From assembly GCA_949825025.1 (NCBI GenBank), contig OX463785.1, positions 21,329,971 to 21,393,970 of the forward strand: a stretch of DNA of 64,000 nucleotides, given 5' to 3'. This document shows, piece after piece, positions 1 to 11,164 of the stretch. The stretch comes from Siphlonurus alternatus. Taxonomy: Eukaryota; Arthropoda; Insecta; Ephemeroptera; Siphlonuridae. Position numbers and translations under genes: made by a program. How positions within the stretch are numbered: position 1 is the first letter of the stretch; each line of letters starts with the position of its first letter. The notes beneath the pieces are model-generated. The model did no database searches. It was not told where the DNA came from and was given only the letters and a program-made list of their open reading frames with translations.

Positions 1-70
1 ATCAGAGTAGCATAACTTTTCATCCTCTATCCATTTCTGCTACAAAAAATTTTGAGGTCGATACTCCATT
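1..70. mobile_element. MITE family 1, right half, cut by the window edge
   Basis: This is the right arm of the most abundant foldback element here. It ends in the shared inverted-repeat terminus GAGGTCGATACTCCATT and contains the family block CTCTATCCATTTCTG. The left arm lies before the window. Confidence 0.8.
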
Positions 71-252
71 ATAAAAGGACCTTTACAAAAGAAGTAGATA
101 TATCGTGGTATTGATGTGATTATTTTTTCATAAAAAAGTCTTCTGAAGAGTAGAGGAATCACAGCAGTTTCTTTTATTTATTAAAATTACATAAAATTTA
201 GACGTCATGGATTTATCATAGTTATATGAGCTGACTAATTATACATTGTGGA

Positions 253-600
253 AGGTGTGGCGCAGTGCGCTTGACCGGGTCTCGTCAGATCACCGAAGTC
301 AAGCAACGCCACGCGTGGTTAGTAGTTGGATGGGTGACCATTTTCAACAAAAACCACGTTTCCCACCCAGGGGTAAAACGTTGCGCTTTTCCACCATGTG
401 GTTCCCCTGACTTTGGACCATTGCACTTCCGGTTCATTGACAAAAGCTGTAGCGTCCATCCTGGCTGAGGTTTCCACGTTTCCCTCAGCCGCAGGCAAAT
501 GCCGGGATGGATTTGCAAGACCGTGGCCGCCCCCGTTCCAGAAGAGCCCGCGAAACGCTCAAGTTAGGGTTTCGGAAGGTTCGGGGTTTCAAAGTAGTAT
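253..600 (+). mobile_element. 5S-rRNA-derived SINE, copy 1 (longest)
   Basis: The first about 90 bases read like 5S rRNA: a GGTCTCGTCAGATCACCGAAG stretch split as GGTCTCGTCAGATC and CCGAAGTCAAGC (box A-like, about 296-311), then GGTTAGTAGTTGGATGGG and TGACC (box C-like, 317-339). The body holds a tail domain with GGCAAATGCCGGGATGG followed by a GTGGCCGC stretch. Internal pol III promoter plus unrelated body is the layout of 5S-derived (SINE3-type) retroposons. A functional 5S gene is unlikely because the 3' part of 5S is replaced. The plus orientation follows the 5S boxes. Confidence 0.8.
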
Positions 601-853
601 GTAATTAGTAAATAAAAGTACCCAATAGGGTTTGATTAAAAAATTAAAAAAAAAAATTATACATTATTATTCTTTGAATGCTTGCTCTTTTCTAAAAAAA
701 AAAAAATCACAAATTTCCATTAATTACTCTATATTTTGTTAATTTTATCAACAACAAAAATATCAATTAATAAAAATGTTTTACTTGTTATACTTAACGT
801 TGAAAAAACGAACTCTGACTAAAATAATAAAAATAATTACATATTAAGAAATA

Positions 854-1027
854 ATGGGTGGTATTCACAAAGCGTTAAGAAGAGTGTTAAGAAGAGTTTT
901 AAGAAGATATATGTGTTTTTCTCTTCTTAGAGATTTTGAATACTCTTCTTAAATGTCTCTTCTTAAAATACACCTTAAAATATCTCTTCTTAAAACTCTT
1001 CTTAACGCTTTTCGTGAATACCACCCA
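854..1027. mobile_element. Foldback element with TGGGTGGTATTCAC ends
   Basis: A near-perfect inverted repeat. TGGGTGGTATTCAC at the left is answered by GTGAATACCACCCA at the right. Both arms carry internal AAGAAGAG/CTCTTCTT repeats. It has no coding capacity and is probably a small non-autonomous DNA transposon. Confidence 0.75.
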
Positions 1028-1280
1028 AATCTTTTATCCTGTTTTTATGATAATTATAGTTATTTTTATGATCAAAGTTAATCATTTCAATTATAAAAAT
1101 ATAATTAAATTAGCTACATATATATAAAATTGAAAAAAAAAAAAAAAAAGCAAATGAAGAGAACACTTCACAAATACTTTTGAATACACTGAAACTATAT
1201 ATAACAAAAAAGAGATGAAGACAGTATTAAAAATTACTTATAATAATAAATATGTTTACGATTTTTACTTCTTTAAAAAC

Positions 1281-1499
1281 AGCCATCAATCTTGGATAAT
1301 TCAATGTAACCTCTAAATATAAAACTCATTGCTGGTTCCAAGGTCCATTTGTCCAAAATAATGCAGACAGTACTTGACAGGTCAAGGGGTCACGTGGGCT
1401 GACAGTCACGTGACCTAATAATATCAAGCAGAGACGGTGCTATATAAATTGTGGCACTTAAGAACAGAAGACATCATTTCGACCAGACACATTACTGAG
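1281..1499 (+). promoter_or_regulatory. Lipocalin A promoter and noncoding exon 1
   Basis: A block starting near AACCTCTAAAT is shared with the promoters of genes B and C, including a TCCATTTG-CCAAAATA motif and AGAGACGGT just before the TATA box. The TATA box TATATAAA is at 1441-1448. The start site is inferred near 1470, and the noncoding first exon ends at 1499 before GTAAGA. Two CACGTG E-boxes lie at 1391-1396 and 1407-1412 and are absent from the B and C promoters. Confidence 0.7.
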
Positions 1500-1972
1500 G
1501 TAAGATTTTATAATATATTAATTTACATATTATTAATTCCAGCAAATAATATGGAGATTTAGGTTAAAGTAGCAAATTTAATTCTTATGGATTCTTTATT
1601 TTTGTGATATATTTTTCAAATCATTACTTTGTTTATTGTTATTGTACATTTTAATGGCATTTTTCCATTTTCTAATGAAATATTTAGGCAAAATTCATAT
1701 TGTAATTTTGACTTCTCCGCCACATAAATTTATATAAGCTATTTTTATCCCCCACTTTAGTTATTATTGCAAAAGGTACCGTACTTGGCTTTCTATTGCC
1801 CGAATATTTATATATTATTTTTTGTTACGAGACGTTAGCTCGTACTACTAAATAAAGGTCAATTTGCAATTATGAATTCAATTGGAATTTAATTAAAAAA
1901 AACGTAAAAAAATTACATAAGGTCGACAATCCTTGTTATAATGAGACGATTTTGACCCTTGTTACAGTCACG

Positions 1973-4257
1973 ATGTTCGCCTACTGCCTGCTCGCTGCCC
2001 TGGCCCTCGGCGCCGTCAATGCCGACCCTACCCATCGCGTCACCTGCAATAACATTGACATCCAGAAGGACGTCTCCATTGCCGCGGTGAGTTGTGACGT
2101 CATCAAGGGTGCGTGACGTCACCGGAAGGGTTGTGTGACGTCATAGAGTATGAAAAGAGAAGGGGGGGGAGTCACCTGAGACAATACTTTGATTAATTTG
2201 CATACACCAGTGTATTGGGGGGGGGGGGGTTATAATATTTCATCAACAAAATAAATTTAAAAAAAAAAATCGAAAATTGATTGAATTAATACTTAATTTT
2301 TTTTAAAGTAAAATCTAAAATATAAATATAATGAGAAATTTAAAGCACATGAATAATTTATAATTGTATTAACCAATCCTAAAATAATTTATAGACAACT
2401 ACAGTTTGTTATAATTAAAACAACGCATTTGAGTGGCAAATATTTTTCATGAAAATAATATCACTTTGTTGTATTACCATTTCTTTATTTCTTGTTTCCA
2501 GTTTAGTGGCAACTGGGTGGCAGTCGAGTCTCTTGTGTTCAAGGATGGAGTTTCTTACATCCCTGAGAATGACAAACGTCCCTACCTTTGCCTGTATGCC
2601 AGGGTAAGTCACCAATAGGGCGCTAATCATATTTACATAACAAAAGAGTTTTGACCTTAAAAATAATTATTGCAGAAATGAATAGAGGGTACAAAATAAT
2701 GCATTCGGCATTCGACTTATTTTCAAATTCTTTAGAGGCCAGAAAGTAGTACTAAAAATTTATTATTGTTCTTTATACTGTATGATGGTGCCAGTTCTAT
2801 TTATTCTGCATAAAAAAATTACAAAATTATATTAATATAGGAGTAAGTTCACTAAGTTAATATATTTTTTGAAGAAATTTTCGAAAACATTCTAAATTGT
2901 AACTTACAGACGATTAAATTTAAACTTTAAAAAAAAAAAGTAAAAAACTTCAAATGTTATAAAAACTTTGTATGTATAATATGGAATCAAAAGATAAAAT
3001 GAATTATAGATATTTTGAATGCCATAAAACATAAATTCCTATTAACTGCAGTTCGGAATCGGCAACGGAAAAGCTCTCGACCAATCAAAAAATTCAAAAT
3101 TTCTGATTCCAAAAAAGGTCTTTAGTTACATCCCGGTGTTAACTAGCATATTGTTCTTATTTTCAGGACAGTGACGTTAGCGAGAGTGGAGTCACCATCA
3201 AGATTGACTTCAACGCTCCCGGCAAAGAAAAGGTCGTCGAGACGAGCGTCCTTAACGTCATTGGAGAGGAAAAAGCTCGTCTGAGCATCAGCTCTGACGT
3301 CAACAACTATGACAGTAAGGCGGGTCGCACACTGTCTTCGTATCGCATCATATGACTTTGTATGATAACAATTTAGTAACGGTTCTAAATAAGAAATTTA
3401 CGATGTCATGCGATACGAAACGAAGCTGTGTGCGTGCGTACATCTGATCGCATAGGTTCTTAATGGTTTTATCATACGCTGCGAAATCATACGATCCTGT
3501 ATGAGACAGCCCTAAGTATTTATTTCTGCTGGGGTGTCAGAGGACCATGCAGTTAGGGGTGGAGACCAAGAGATTTCACTGAGATGGCTTGAGAATAATG
3601 AAAATTGATTTGTGGTTTGAAAAGGCTGAGCATGGCACAGTGCATTGACCGGTTCTCGTTAGATCACCAAAGTCAAGCTAATTTAAACGTGGTTAATACT
3701 TGTATGGGTGACCATTTATACATTGCTCCCTCCCTGGGGTAAATTCGTCTCGCTTCCCATCCAGGGATGCACTTGTGTGTGGTTCCCCAGGATTTAAACG
3801 TCACTTTGGGCCGTTGATAAAAGTAGAGGTACCCGTCCTTACTGAGGTTTTCCATGGTCACCATCTTTTCCTTACCTATTTATACCCCGACGCGAGTTGT
3901 AAACTTCTAGGGATTAATTCTTGATTCTACTCCTTGAAAAGACAAGATAGACATAAAAAGAGACCATATTTTAATATTTTTTCCATTCCAGACTGGGAAT
4001 TCCTGGTCTTGGACAGCGACCCATCTAAGTACATGGTGTACGCCCTCTGTCAGCCCCCCAACGAGGCTGGAGAACGTCTCCCCGCCCGTGTGAACCTTCT
4101 GTCCCGTCACGGAGACCATTCTGACCACGAGTCTATCACCACTGAAGAAGAAGAGCAGATCGAGCAAAGAATCGGTCAGAAGCTTCACCTCATCGGCTCC
4201 GGTGTGAAGCCAGTCAAGTTCGGCACCGACTGCTGGGCGAGCTACGCTGAGGCATAA
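1973..4257 (+). CDS. Secreted lipocalin A (apoD/insecticyanin/crustacyanin type)
   Basis: Coding exons are 1973-2086, 2502-2603, 3167-3314 and 3992-4257, giving 209 residues. A noncoding exon ends at 1499 and its intron joins at 1968, five bases before ATG. Residues 1-17 are a signal peptide ending VNA. Lipocalin signatures are G41-N-W43 (first conserved region), LDSDPSKYMVY at 128-138 (the TDY-like second region) and LLSR at 157-160 (third region). Cysteines C25, C68, C141 and C202 fit the two-disulphide pattern C1-C3 and C2-C4 of apoD and insecticyanin. Lipocalins carry small hydrophobic ligands such as pigments or lipids; the ligand here cannot be read. Exon 3 to exon 4 and exon 4 to exon 5 introns hold a MITE remnant and a SINE. 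It is nearly identical to gene B in exon 2. Family call is firm; subfamily is inferred. Confidence 0.9.
2648..2780. mobile_element. Degenerate MITE family 1 fragment in lipocalin A intron
   Basis: The block TTGCAGAAATGAATAGAGGG and the following part match the left arm of MITE family 1, but the right arm is lost. It sits about 45 bases after the exon 3 donor. Gene B has a fuller copy at a similar place. Confidence 0.55.
3319..3445. repeat. Imperfect inverted repeat in lipocalin A intron
   Basis: CGCACACTGTCTTCGTATCGCAT at the left is answered by ATGCGATACG, then GAAGCTGTGTGCG at the right. It resembles a small foldback transposon but only one copy is seen. Confidence 0.45.
3623..3913 (+). 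mobile_element. 5S-rRNA-derived SINE, copy 2
   Basis: The head has TGACCGGTTCTCGTTAGATC, CAAAGTCAAGC and GGTTAATACTTGTATGGG, a degenerate 5S box A and box C. The body has TTGATAAAAGTAGAGGTACC and TGAGGTTTTCCA, shared with copies 3 and 4. It lies in the last intron of lipocalin A in the sense direction. Confidence 0.8.
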
Positions 4258-4308
4258 GACCTTGTAACTTTCTGGTGAAAATGTATATTTACCAAAATTT
4301 TGAAATGA

Positions 4309-4314
4309 AATAAA
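4309..4314 (+). terminator. Poly(A) signal of lipocalin A
   Basis: AATAAA lies 52 bases after the stop codon, in a TTTGAAATGAAATAAA context that is repeated after genes B and C. Confidence 0.75.
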
Positions 4315-4911
4315 AAAAAAAATTATTTTTATTACTTTATTTTTTTTAAAAAAACAGAGCCCTTTAAAGCACAATTTTATTTTATGTTAGATATATAGAA
4401 GCATGAATAAAAATACATTAAAATACTGTTAATATTAAAATAGGGCTAAAATTATAATCTAAAGTAATTTATTTGATCACAGTATGGTATGACAAAATTT
4501 GTCATCGTACTGCAGCATATATATAGTCTTGTTTAGTATATCCAACAATATTTAAATAAACAAAATAAAACAGTACATAATAATAATTGTGTAGGACCCC
4601 ATATTTATTTTTGAAATTAAACAATTATTTAATATTTATATTAATTAAAATTAAATTCAAATATTATTCTCTAGATGTATGTTGCAAAACGTCCTTTTCA
4701 TTTATCTTCAATTATTCACTGCAATATGAAAGTATATACCTCATATATATTATATGCATCCTTACATTAATATAATTATATTAAATAAAATCACCATTTT
4801 TCTAACAAATTTGTAAACGGGATATATATCATTTTTTATATTTCTTAAAAGTCTTCATCATAAAATAACACTGTTTGTCTCTTAAGCAAAATTAATTAAA
4901 TGCGTTTGCAA

Positions 4912-5221
4912 TGGAGTATTGACCTCAAATTTTTTTATTGCAGAAATGGATAGAGGGTGAAAAGTTATGCTATCCTGATTTTTTTCAGATTTTTTAGAGC
5001 CCGGGAAGTATTTTTAAAAAATTATTGAAAGTTATTTTTGTGACGTCACGAGACGCCGCTCCTTAAGAAAAAGATAGGAACGCGTGACGTCACAAAAAGG
5101 ACTTTCAATAATTTTTTAAAAATACTTCCCGAGCTCTAAAAAATCTGAAAAAAATCAGGGTAGCATAACTTTGCACGCTCTATCCATTTCTGAAATAAAA
5201 AAAATTGAGGACAATACTCCA
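4912..5221. mobile_element. MITE family 1, full copy
   Basis: Both arms are present: TGGAGTATTGACCTC at the left, GAGGACAATACTCCA at the right. The centre holds two GTGACGTCAC-type palindromes flanking GAAAAAGATAGGA. It lies between lipocalins A and B. No coding capacity. Confidence 0.85.
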
Positions 5222-5914
5222 GTGTTCAATAAAGAATAAATACAAAAAATCGACTGCATGCATGCAGAAGTAGCAAATATCATTTGGTATCTCAAAAATG
5301 GTTCTATCAATTAATAACTTTATGTGAGCGCACGCGTATATAATATTTCTGGTAAATTTGATGAAAATTTGAGTTCAATAATTACATTAAATTTAACAAA
5401 ACACTACTGTATATTAAATTAAAGAGCCATTAAAAAAGTCGCAGGTATACAGTGGTATTGAAATGTATATTATTTTTTTTGCTACAAATATGTTTTTATA
5501 AAAAAGAAATAGTCTTCAGTATAGAGTAAGAAATTCAGAATATCCCTTATTTTTCTCAAAATCTAGTCGTCAATGATTCATCATATTATTGAAAATCTTG
5601 TTATTTCATAAAAAAATGCATGTTTTTACACTGATTTCTATTATATTTTGTCAATTTCATAAAAAAAAAAAAATGAAAACACAATAAACTTGGTTTATCT
5701 GAATAATATATTACGTTCTAAATAACGAAATTTTACTGCCAAATAATATTATATAATTATCAATAAATAAATAAAAAAAAATCAGATTATAAAAACTAAA
5801 ATTTATAAAATTTACATAAATTTACATATAAAGATAATGAACCAATTAAATTAAATTTACAAAGTTTGTCCATAACATATTTTATAATTATAAAGGCTTC
5901 ATCAAAGATGTTCA
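5222..5914. other. Intergenic AT-rich sequence
   Basis: Very AT-rich spacer between two foldback elements. I see no gene or structured element. Confidence 0.5.
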
Positions 5915-6246
5915 ATGGACAACATACATGCCAATTTTTTATTGCAGAAATGAATAGAGGGTACCAAATTATGTTACTCTGAATTCTTTCAGATTTTTTT
6001 GAGACCCAGAACTATTTTTAAATAATTATTGAAAGTGCGGCCACGCCCCCTGGAGGCGTCAATAGGCGTCCAGTCTTTATCCTTTTTATTAAGGCTGCAG
6101 GGGTGCCAACTGAAATCACAGGACTTTCAATAATTATTTAAAAATAGTTCCGGGTTTCAAAAAAATCTGAAAAAATTCAGAGTAGCATAATTTGGTACTC
6201 TCTATTTATTTCTGCAATAAAATTTTTTCATGTATGTTGTCCATTC
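5915..6246. mobile_element. MITE family 2, copy 1
   Basis: The terminal repeat is TGGACAACATACATG, answered by CATGTATGTTGTCCA. Inner arms have GAAATGAATAGAGGGTACCA and its complement. The organisation parallels family 1 (AGAAATG-ATAGAGGGT block, central GC-rich part), so the two families are related. Confidence 0.8.
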
Positions 6247-6355
6247 AATTATAAATATATTTTTTGTAATTTATTATTATTATAATAAATTACAAAAAAC
6301 GGTTCATGAAATATACACTTCACAAATACTTTTGAATACACTATAAAACTTTAAT

Positions 6356-6531
6356 TTGTGTGTGGTTCTCCAAGCTTTGGACATCACTTTGGTCCATCGA
6401 TAAAAAGTAGAGGTATCTGTTCTGTCAGGTTTTCCACGGTTCCCTCAGTCTCACCTCAGCGAATGCTGGGACGCGTAACAGGCCGTGACCACCATCCGTT
6501 CCCTACCTTATCCATCCCTACCCATATATAT
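6356..6531 (+). mobile_element. 5S SINE, copy 3, 5'-truncated
   Basis: Only the body remains: TGTGTGGTTCTCC, TAAAAAGTAGAGGTATC, TTTTCCACGGTTCCCTCAG and AATGCTGGGAC. A TA microsatellite to about 6580 follows directly. The 5' truncation fits retroposition or later deletion. It lies just upstream of the lipocalin B promoter. Confidence 0.7.
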
Positions 6532-6543
6532 ATAATACATATA

Positions 6544-6584
<41 letters not shown>

Positions 6585-6589
6585 ATATA

Positions 6590-6809
6590 ATAGCCCTCAA
6601 TATCAATATCATCGATATCATGTATAACGTCAATTTAACCTCTAAATTTGAATCTCAAAGGGAGTTCCAAGGTCCATTTGGCCAAAATATTGCAGACAGT
6701 ACTGAGGGGTCACAGACGTACATGACCTATTATTATCAAGCACAGACGGTACTATAAATTGCGGCACTTGTCAACAGAAGACATCATTTAGACCAGGCCT
6801 ACTACTGAG
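6590..6809 (+). promoter_or_regulatory. Lipocalin B promoter and noncoding exon 1
   Basis: Shares the A/C block (TTTAACCTCTAAATTT, TCCATTTGGCCAAAATA, CAGACGGT). The TATA box is TATAAA at 6753-6758 and the noncoding exon ends at 6809 before GTAAGA. The E-box pair of gene A is not conserved here. Confidence 0.7.
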
Positions 6810-7486
6810 GTAAGATTTGGGATAAATTAACTCCCTGGCAATATTTATTGCAACCAAAAATAATGGAGATTTTTCTTAAAGTATAGCAAATTTTAATAAT
6901 TATAGATTTTTTTTTTTTTGCGATACTTAATTCTTTTTTTCTTTTTTTTTCAAGTTAGTATTTTTTATTATGGTCTGAAATTTCAAAAAATTATAGTTTT
7001 CGAAAGAGCTATTTTATTCAGAAAAAAATAGTTTTACACATAATTATTATTGGTAAAAGTTAATAAAATTTGGTTTGCTAAAATTGGCTATGAAATTAAA
7101 TTATTTTAGATAAGAATTGAACATAGAATAATTGTCAACATATTAATAAAATTTCTGTTGAAGTATAATTTAGCCACATCCATTGTAATTTTTAATTCTC
7201 TATTAAAGTTAACTTTTTTCTTATTTTATAATATTACAGTAATTGTTGCAATGTGCTGGGTTTAGCATTAAATCCATTGCTGCTAAATATTTTTAATTAT
7301 TTTGTTTTTCAATATGTATGAGACGTATCTTTTAGTTCGTACTATAACTAAATGAAGTTCAATTTGCAATAATAATTAATTAATTATTTAATTTAAGGAT
7401 TTAATTTAAAGAAGCACTTAAATAAATTACATAAGATCGATAATCCCTGTTATAATAATATGATTTTGACCCTTGTTGCAGTCACG

Positions 7487-9628
7487 ATGTTCGCCTACTG
7501 TCTGCTCGCTGCCCTGGCCCTCGGCGCCGTCAATGCCGACCCTACCCATCGCGTCACCTGCAATAACATTGACATCCAGAAGGACGTTTCCATTGCCGCG
7601 GTGAGTTGTAACGTCATCAAGGGTGCGTGACGTCATCGGGAGGTTTGTGTGACGTCATATAGAGGAGGGAGAAAGTCTCCTTTGTAAAAGATACTTTAAT
7701 CATCCAATATTTTGAATCAACCCTGAAATAATTGGCGTCATTAATTGCTGTTTCGCCTCCCTACCCCAAAATTTTGCAATTAAAGTGGACAATATAGGTA
7801 TTTCCTCCACTTCCTCTTTTTTTAACATTGGTCTTATGGGGCCAGCCTTCCCCCAACCCCAACCACCTGAAATTTGGTTCCAAATCTGCGCCTGTTAATC
7901 ATAAACATAACACTTTTCGTACTAACATAATATTTTTCTCTCGTTTCCAGTTGGCAGGCAACTGGGTGGCAGTCGAATCTCTTGTGTTCAAGGATGGAGT
8001 TTCTTACATCCCTGAAAATGACAAGCGTCCCAACATCTGCCTGTACACCAGGGTAAGTATTCTCTAAATTTAATTATATAGATGCAAGAGAATTTATATA
8101 GTAAGAGTATCGACTTAAAAAAAATATATTGTAGAAATGAATGGAGGGTGCACAGTTATGCTACTTTGATGATTTTGTTCAGATTTGTTTGAGGCCTGAA
8201 AATATTGCTAAAATGTTGAGCAAATTTCAGATTTGAATCTACGCCTCTTTTATAGTCCCTATCCTTTTATAATTAAGAATTGACTCCTATTTCTGTCCTT
8301 TCAATATTTGTTTTTAAACAACGATCGAGGATTAAAAAAATAAGAAAAAAAAATAGCATAACTTTGCAATCTCTATATTTTAATTTCTGCAAAAAAAAAA
8401 AAAAAAAAAAAAAAAGTTTTGAGGTCGATACTCAATTTATCAGACGAAAATTGAAACAACAGTCCACAATCGTCTCGACTTATATTTGTTTTGACGTCAC
8501 AAACCTCTCTTTTGCCCTCCTCAACTAATGGGAGGGTCACGTGACGTCGAACCAAAGATACGACTTTAACATTGTTCAATCAACAGGACAGCGACGCCAG
8601 CGAGAGCGGCATGACCGTGGCCATTGATTACTACTCTCCCGGCAAGGACAAGCAGGTGGAGACCACCGTCCTGACCGTCGCTGGAGAAGAGAAGGCTCGT
8701 CTGTCACTCACTTCTGACGTTCACAACCGTGACAGTAAGTCATCACTGCACTGGGATGTTATTAGAGGTTGAGGTGCATTTCCATGGAGCGATGTCGAGC
8801 GGGGCTAGACGGAGCGAGAAAGGCGCATTTGCTTCAATATCGTATGACGGCCATGTTGGTGATACAATTGCTCCCCGCAAGGTGACTTTCTCCGTTCCAT
8901 GGAAATGCACCTTTAGTCTTTCAAAGTTCAAATACTGTAAATTTGACAATCAAAATTCGCATTATTTTTTCCGTGAACGATGCAGCTGCATGTGCGGCGA
9001 CTGCAAAAGAAGGATTTGACCCTTGCTGTTGTTAAAATGACGTCACAATGCACATCTGGTCCCAACCCGCCATGTTTTTTTAAGTCATAGTAATTTTGAA
9101 ATCAGCATGGACCTGCATCTTTACTTTGCAGCCTCCGCTCATGCAGTTGTATCGTGCACGGAAAAAAAAAATAATGTAAATATAGTCAAAATAACTGGCA
9201 ACTTTAGCAACTCCCCTCTAGTGCACTAAGGTGTATGAACTCTGTCCTTTTCTGACCGCCCTCCGTCCTTGTCTAACAGGTTCTAATCCTTGAAAATTCA
9301 AGCTAGACATACGGGAAAGTAACTTAAAAATGACCATATTTTGAGGTATCGTCTTATTTTAGACTGGGAATTCCTGATCCTGGACAGTGACCCAGCCAAG
9401 TACATGGTGTACGCCCTCTGTCAGCCCCCCAACGAGGCTGGAGAACGTCTGCCCGCCCGTGTCGTCCTTCTGTCCCGGCATGGAGACCACTCTGACCACG
9501 AGTCTCTCACCACTGAAGAAGAAGACCAGATTGAGCAAAGAATCGGTCAGAAACTCCACCTCATCGGCTCCGGTGTGCAGCCAGTCAAGTTCGGCACCGA
9601 CTGCTGGGCGAGCTACGCTGAGGCATAG
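7487..9628 (+). CDS. Secreted lipocalin B
   Basis: Coding exons 7487-7600, 7951-8052, 8587-8734 and 9363-9628 give 209 residues with the same intron phases as gene A. The signal peptide (residues 1-17) and first 38 residues are identical to A, with only two silent differences in that exon. G41-N-W43, LDSDPAKYMVY at 128-138, LLSR at 157-160 and cysteines 25, 68, 141 and 202 mark it as an apoD/insecticyanin-like lipocalin, presumably secreted and binding a small hydrophobic ligand. Exon 4 differs most from A, so ligand or partner may differ. The stop is TAG. AATAAA follows at 9710-9715. It is a recent tandem duplicate of A. Confidence 0.9.
7750..7894. mobile_element. Dispersed repeat with CC-rich and GCGCCTG end
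   Basis: The parts CAATATAGGTATTTCC, AACATTGGTCTTATGGG, GAAATTTGGTTCCAA and a terminal CTGCGCCTG recur around 13,274, 46,828 and 51,127. It looks like a degraded small DNA transposon in the first coding intron of lipocalin B. Confidence 0.5.
8103..8440. mobile_element. MITE family 1 copy in lipocalin B intron
   Basis: Left end GAGTATCGACTT, block GAAATGAATGGAGGGTGCA, right end GAGGTCGATACTCAA. The centre is the no-palindrome variant (GATTTGAATCTACGCC) also seen at 23.6 kb. Arms are diverged, so it is an old insertion. Confidence 0.7.
8771..8912. mobile_element. MITE family 3 (CCATGGAGCGATGTC type), copy 1
   Basis: GAGGTGCATTTCCATGGA is answered by TCCATGGAAATGCACCTT (AAGGTGCATTTCCATGGA inverted). 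Inside lies CTTCAATATCGTATGACGG and CCATGTTGGTGAT, shared with copies at 13.4 and 27.8 kb. In the last intron of lipocalin B. Confidence 0.75.
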
Positions 9629-9709
9629 GACCTTTAACATCTTGTATACGAACATAATAACATAATGTTTTGTCTGGTGATATTGTATATTTACCAAAAT
9701 TTGAAATGA

Positions 9710-9715
9710 AATAAA
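9710..9715 (+). terminator. Poly(A) signal of lipocalin B
   Basis: AATAAA 81 bases after the stop codon, in the same TTTGAAATGAAATAAA context as gene A. Confidence 0.75.
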
Positions 9716-10959
9716 AAAAGAAACAAAAAAGTTAAAAATGTTCTTTTTTTCTGTTATACTACAAAAACAATTTTTTAGGCATAATTTAATTTACTGTATA
9801 TACAAATAGTATAAAGTAAAATATATTGAAGTACTATTATGATTATGCCATTAAATCAGGGCTATATTTATAGTCTAAAATAATTATATAGCTAGTGTGA
9901 TACAAATTGGTCACAATTCAGATTTATAGCTGATTTATTGTTTTGTCAATAAAAATTATTCAATAAATAAACATAATATATAGATTCCATATTTATATTG
10001 AAAATGAAATGAAGTATAAATTAAAAAATATTCATATTAATTTAAATATTATTCCTTAATTCTAAATTTTATGTTGCAAAAAAATGCCTGAACTTCACTT
10101 CACTATGAAAGAATAAATTTACCATAAAAATTCTAGGCACCCTTTTAAACATGATTAATTTTTTTTATATATTTTCTTAAAAGGCCTTGGAAGTTGATCA
10201 TAATATTTTGCTGTTTGTCTCTTTTGAAAACCTTCAATTATCATATATTATTTTAATGATGAAAGTGAAGCCAAAGCAGCAAAATTAATTAAAAGGGAGT
10301 TTGTAATTTGAAAATAAAAGAATCGATTGACAGTAGTAAATAATATCCTTTGAAATGAGCGGTTTACTTGAAATTTAATGTAACATTGTGAAGAATAGGG
10401 AATACAATTTTTTTAAAATAATTGATGAAGATTTATTTTCTATAATTATACCATATTTATTAACATATTATATAATTAGATTTATATATTCGTATATTCA
10501 AAATACAGAGTAATAGGACTGAGATACGAAAATCAAAAATCGTGAAATTTATAAATATATACATTTACATTTATAAAAAAATTTACATGCAATTTTTAAT
10601 TTTAATACGATGGTCAATGTTTCATATAATAATAATGCATCAGAGAATATAATATGATAGTAATATCACTTATTCTAAATCATGCATGAAATCTAAATAA
10701 ATATGATACTGGTACATGCTAAATGGTTACTATTTAATACGTTAATTTCTCAGTTTAAGTTTTAACTATATATTTAACATAATAAAAATATCACTAAATT
10801 AACTCATTAAATTGTTTAATAAATTGCAAAAACACACCTTGAAGATTTAATTTTCATAAAAATTAGATAATTTTGCTCAATAAACAGTTATTATTAATAT
10901 TGATCAAGACAGTAATAAAATAAAAAAAAGTACCGATGATTTTTGACAACTAAAAATAG
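9716..10959. other. Intergenic spacer between lipocalins B and C
   Basis: AT-rich sequence. Its first part aligns loosely with the sequence after gene A, as expected for a tandem duplication. I see no gene or named repeat. Confidence 0.5.
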
Positions 10960-11164
10960 CCCTCGTTATCAATCGAACGTCGATTTAACCTCTAAATTTA
11001 AAACTCATTGCCAGTTCCAACGTCCATTTGGCCAAAATAATGTACGATTTTACTCAAGGTCAAGAGTTCACACGACTACGTGGCGAATTATCAAGCAGAG
11101 ACGGTAGTATAAATTGTGGCACTTGCCAACAGAAGACATCATTTCGACCAGGCCTACTGCTGAG
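10960..11164 (+). promoter_or_regulatory. Lipocalin C promoter and noncoding exon 1
   Basis: Contains the shared block (ATTTAACCTCTAAATTT, TCCATTTGGCCAAAATAATG, TATCAAGCAGAGACGGTA). The TATA box is TATAAA at 11108-11113; noncoding exon 1 ends at 11164 before GTATAAGA. Confidence 0.7.

Noticed and set aside
250..345. Functional 5S rRNA gene
   Set aside because: Only the promoter-bearing first two thirds are recognisable, the 3' end is replaced, and the same fusion recurs at 3.6 kb, so it is a SINE.
3907..4374. 155-residue minus-strand frame opposite lipocalin A exon 5
   Set aside because: Antisense shadow of the real exon, repeated in the same way opposite B and C; codon conservation follows the plus strand.
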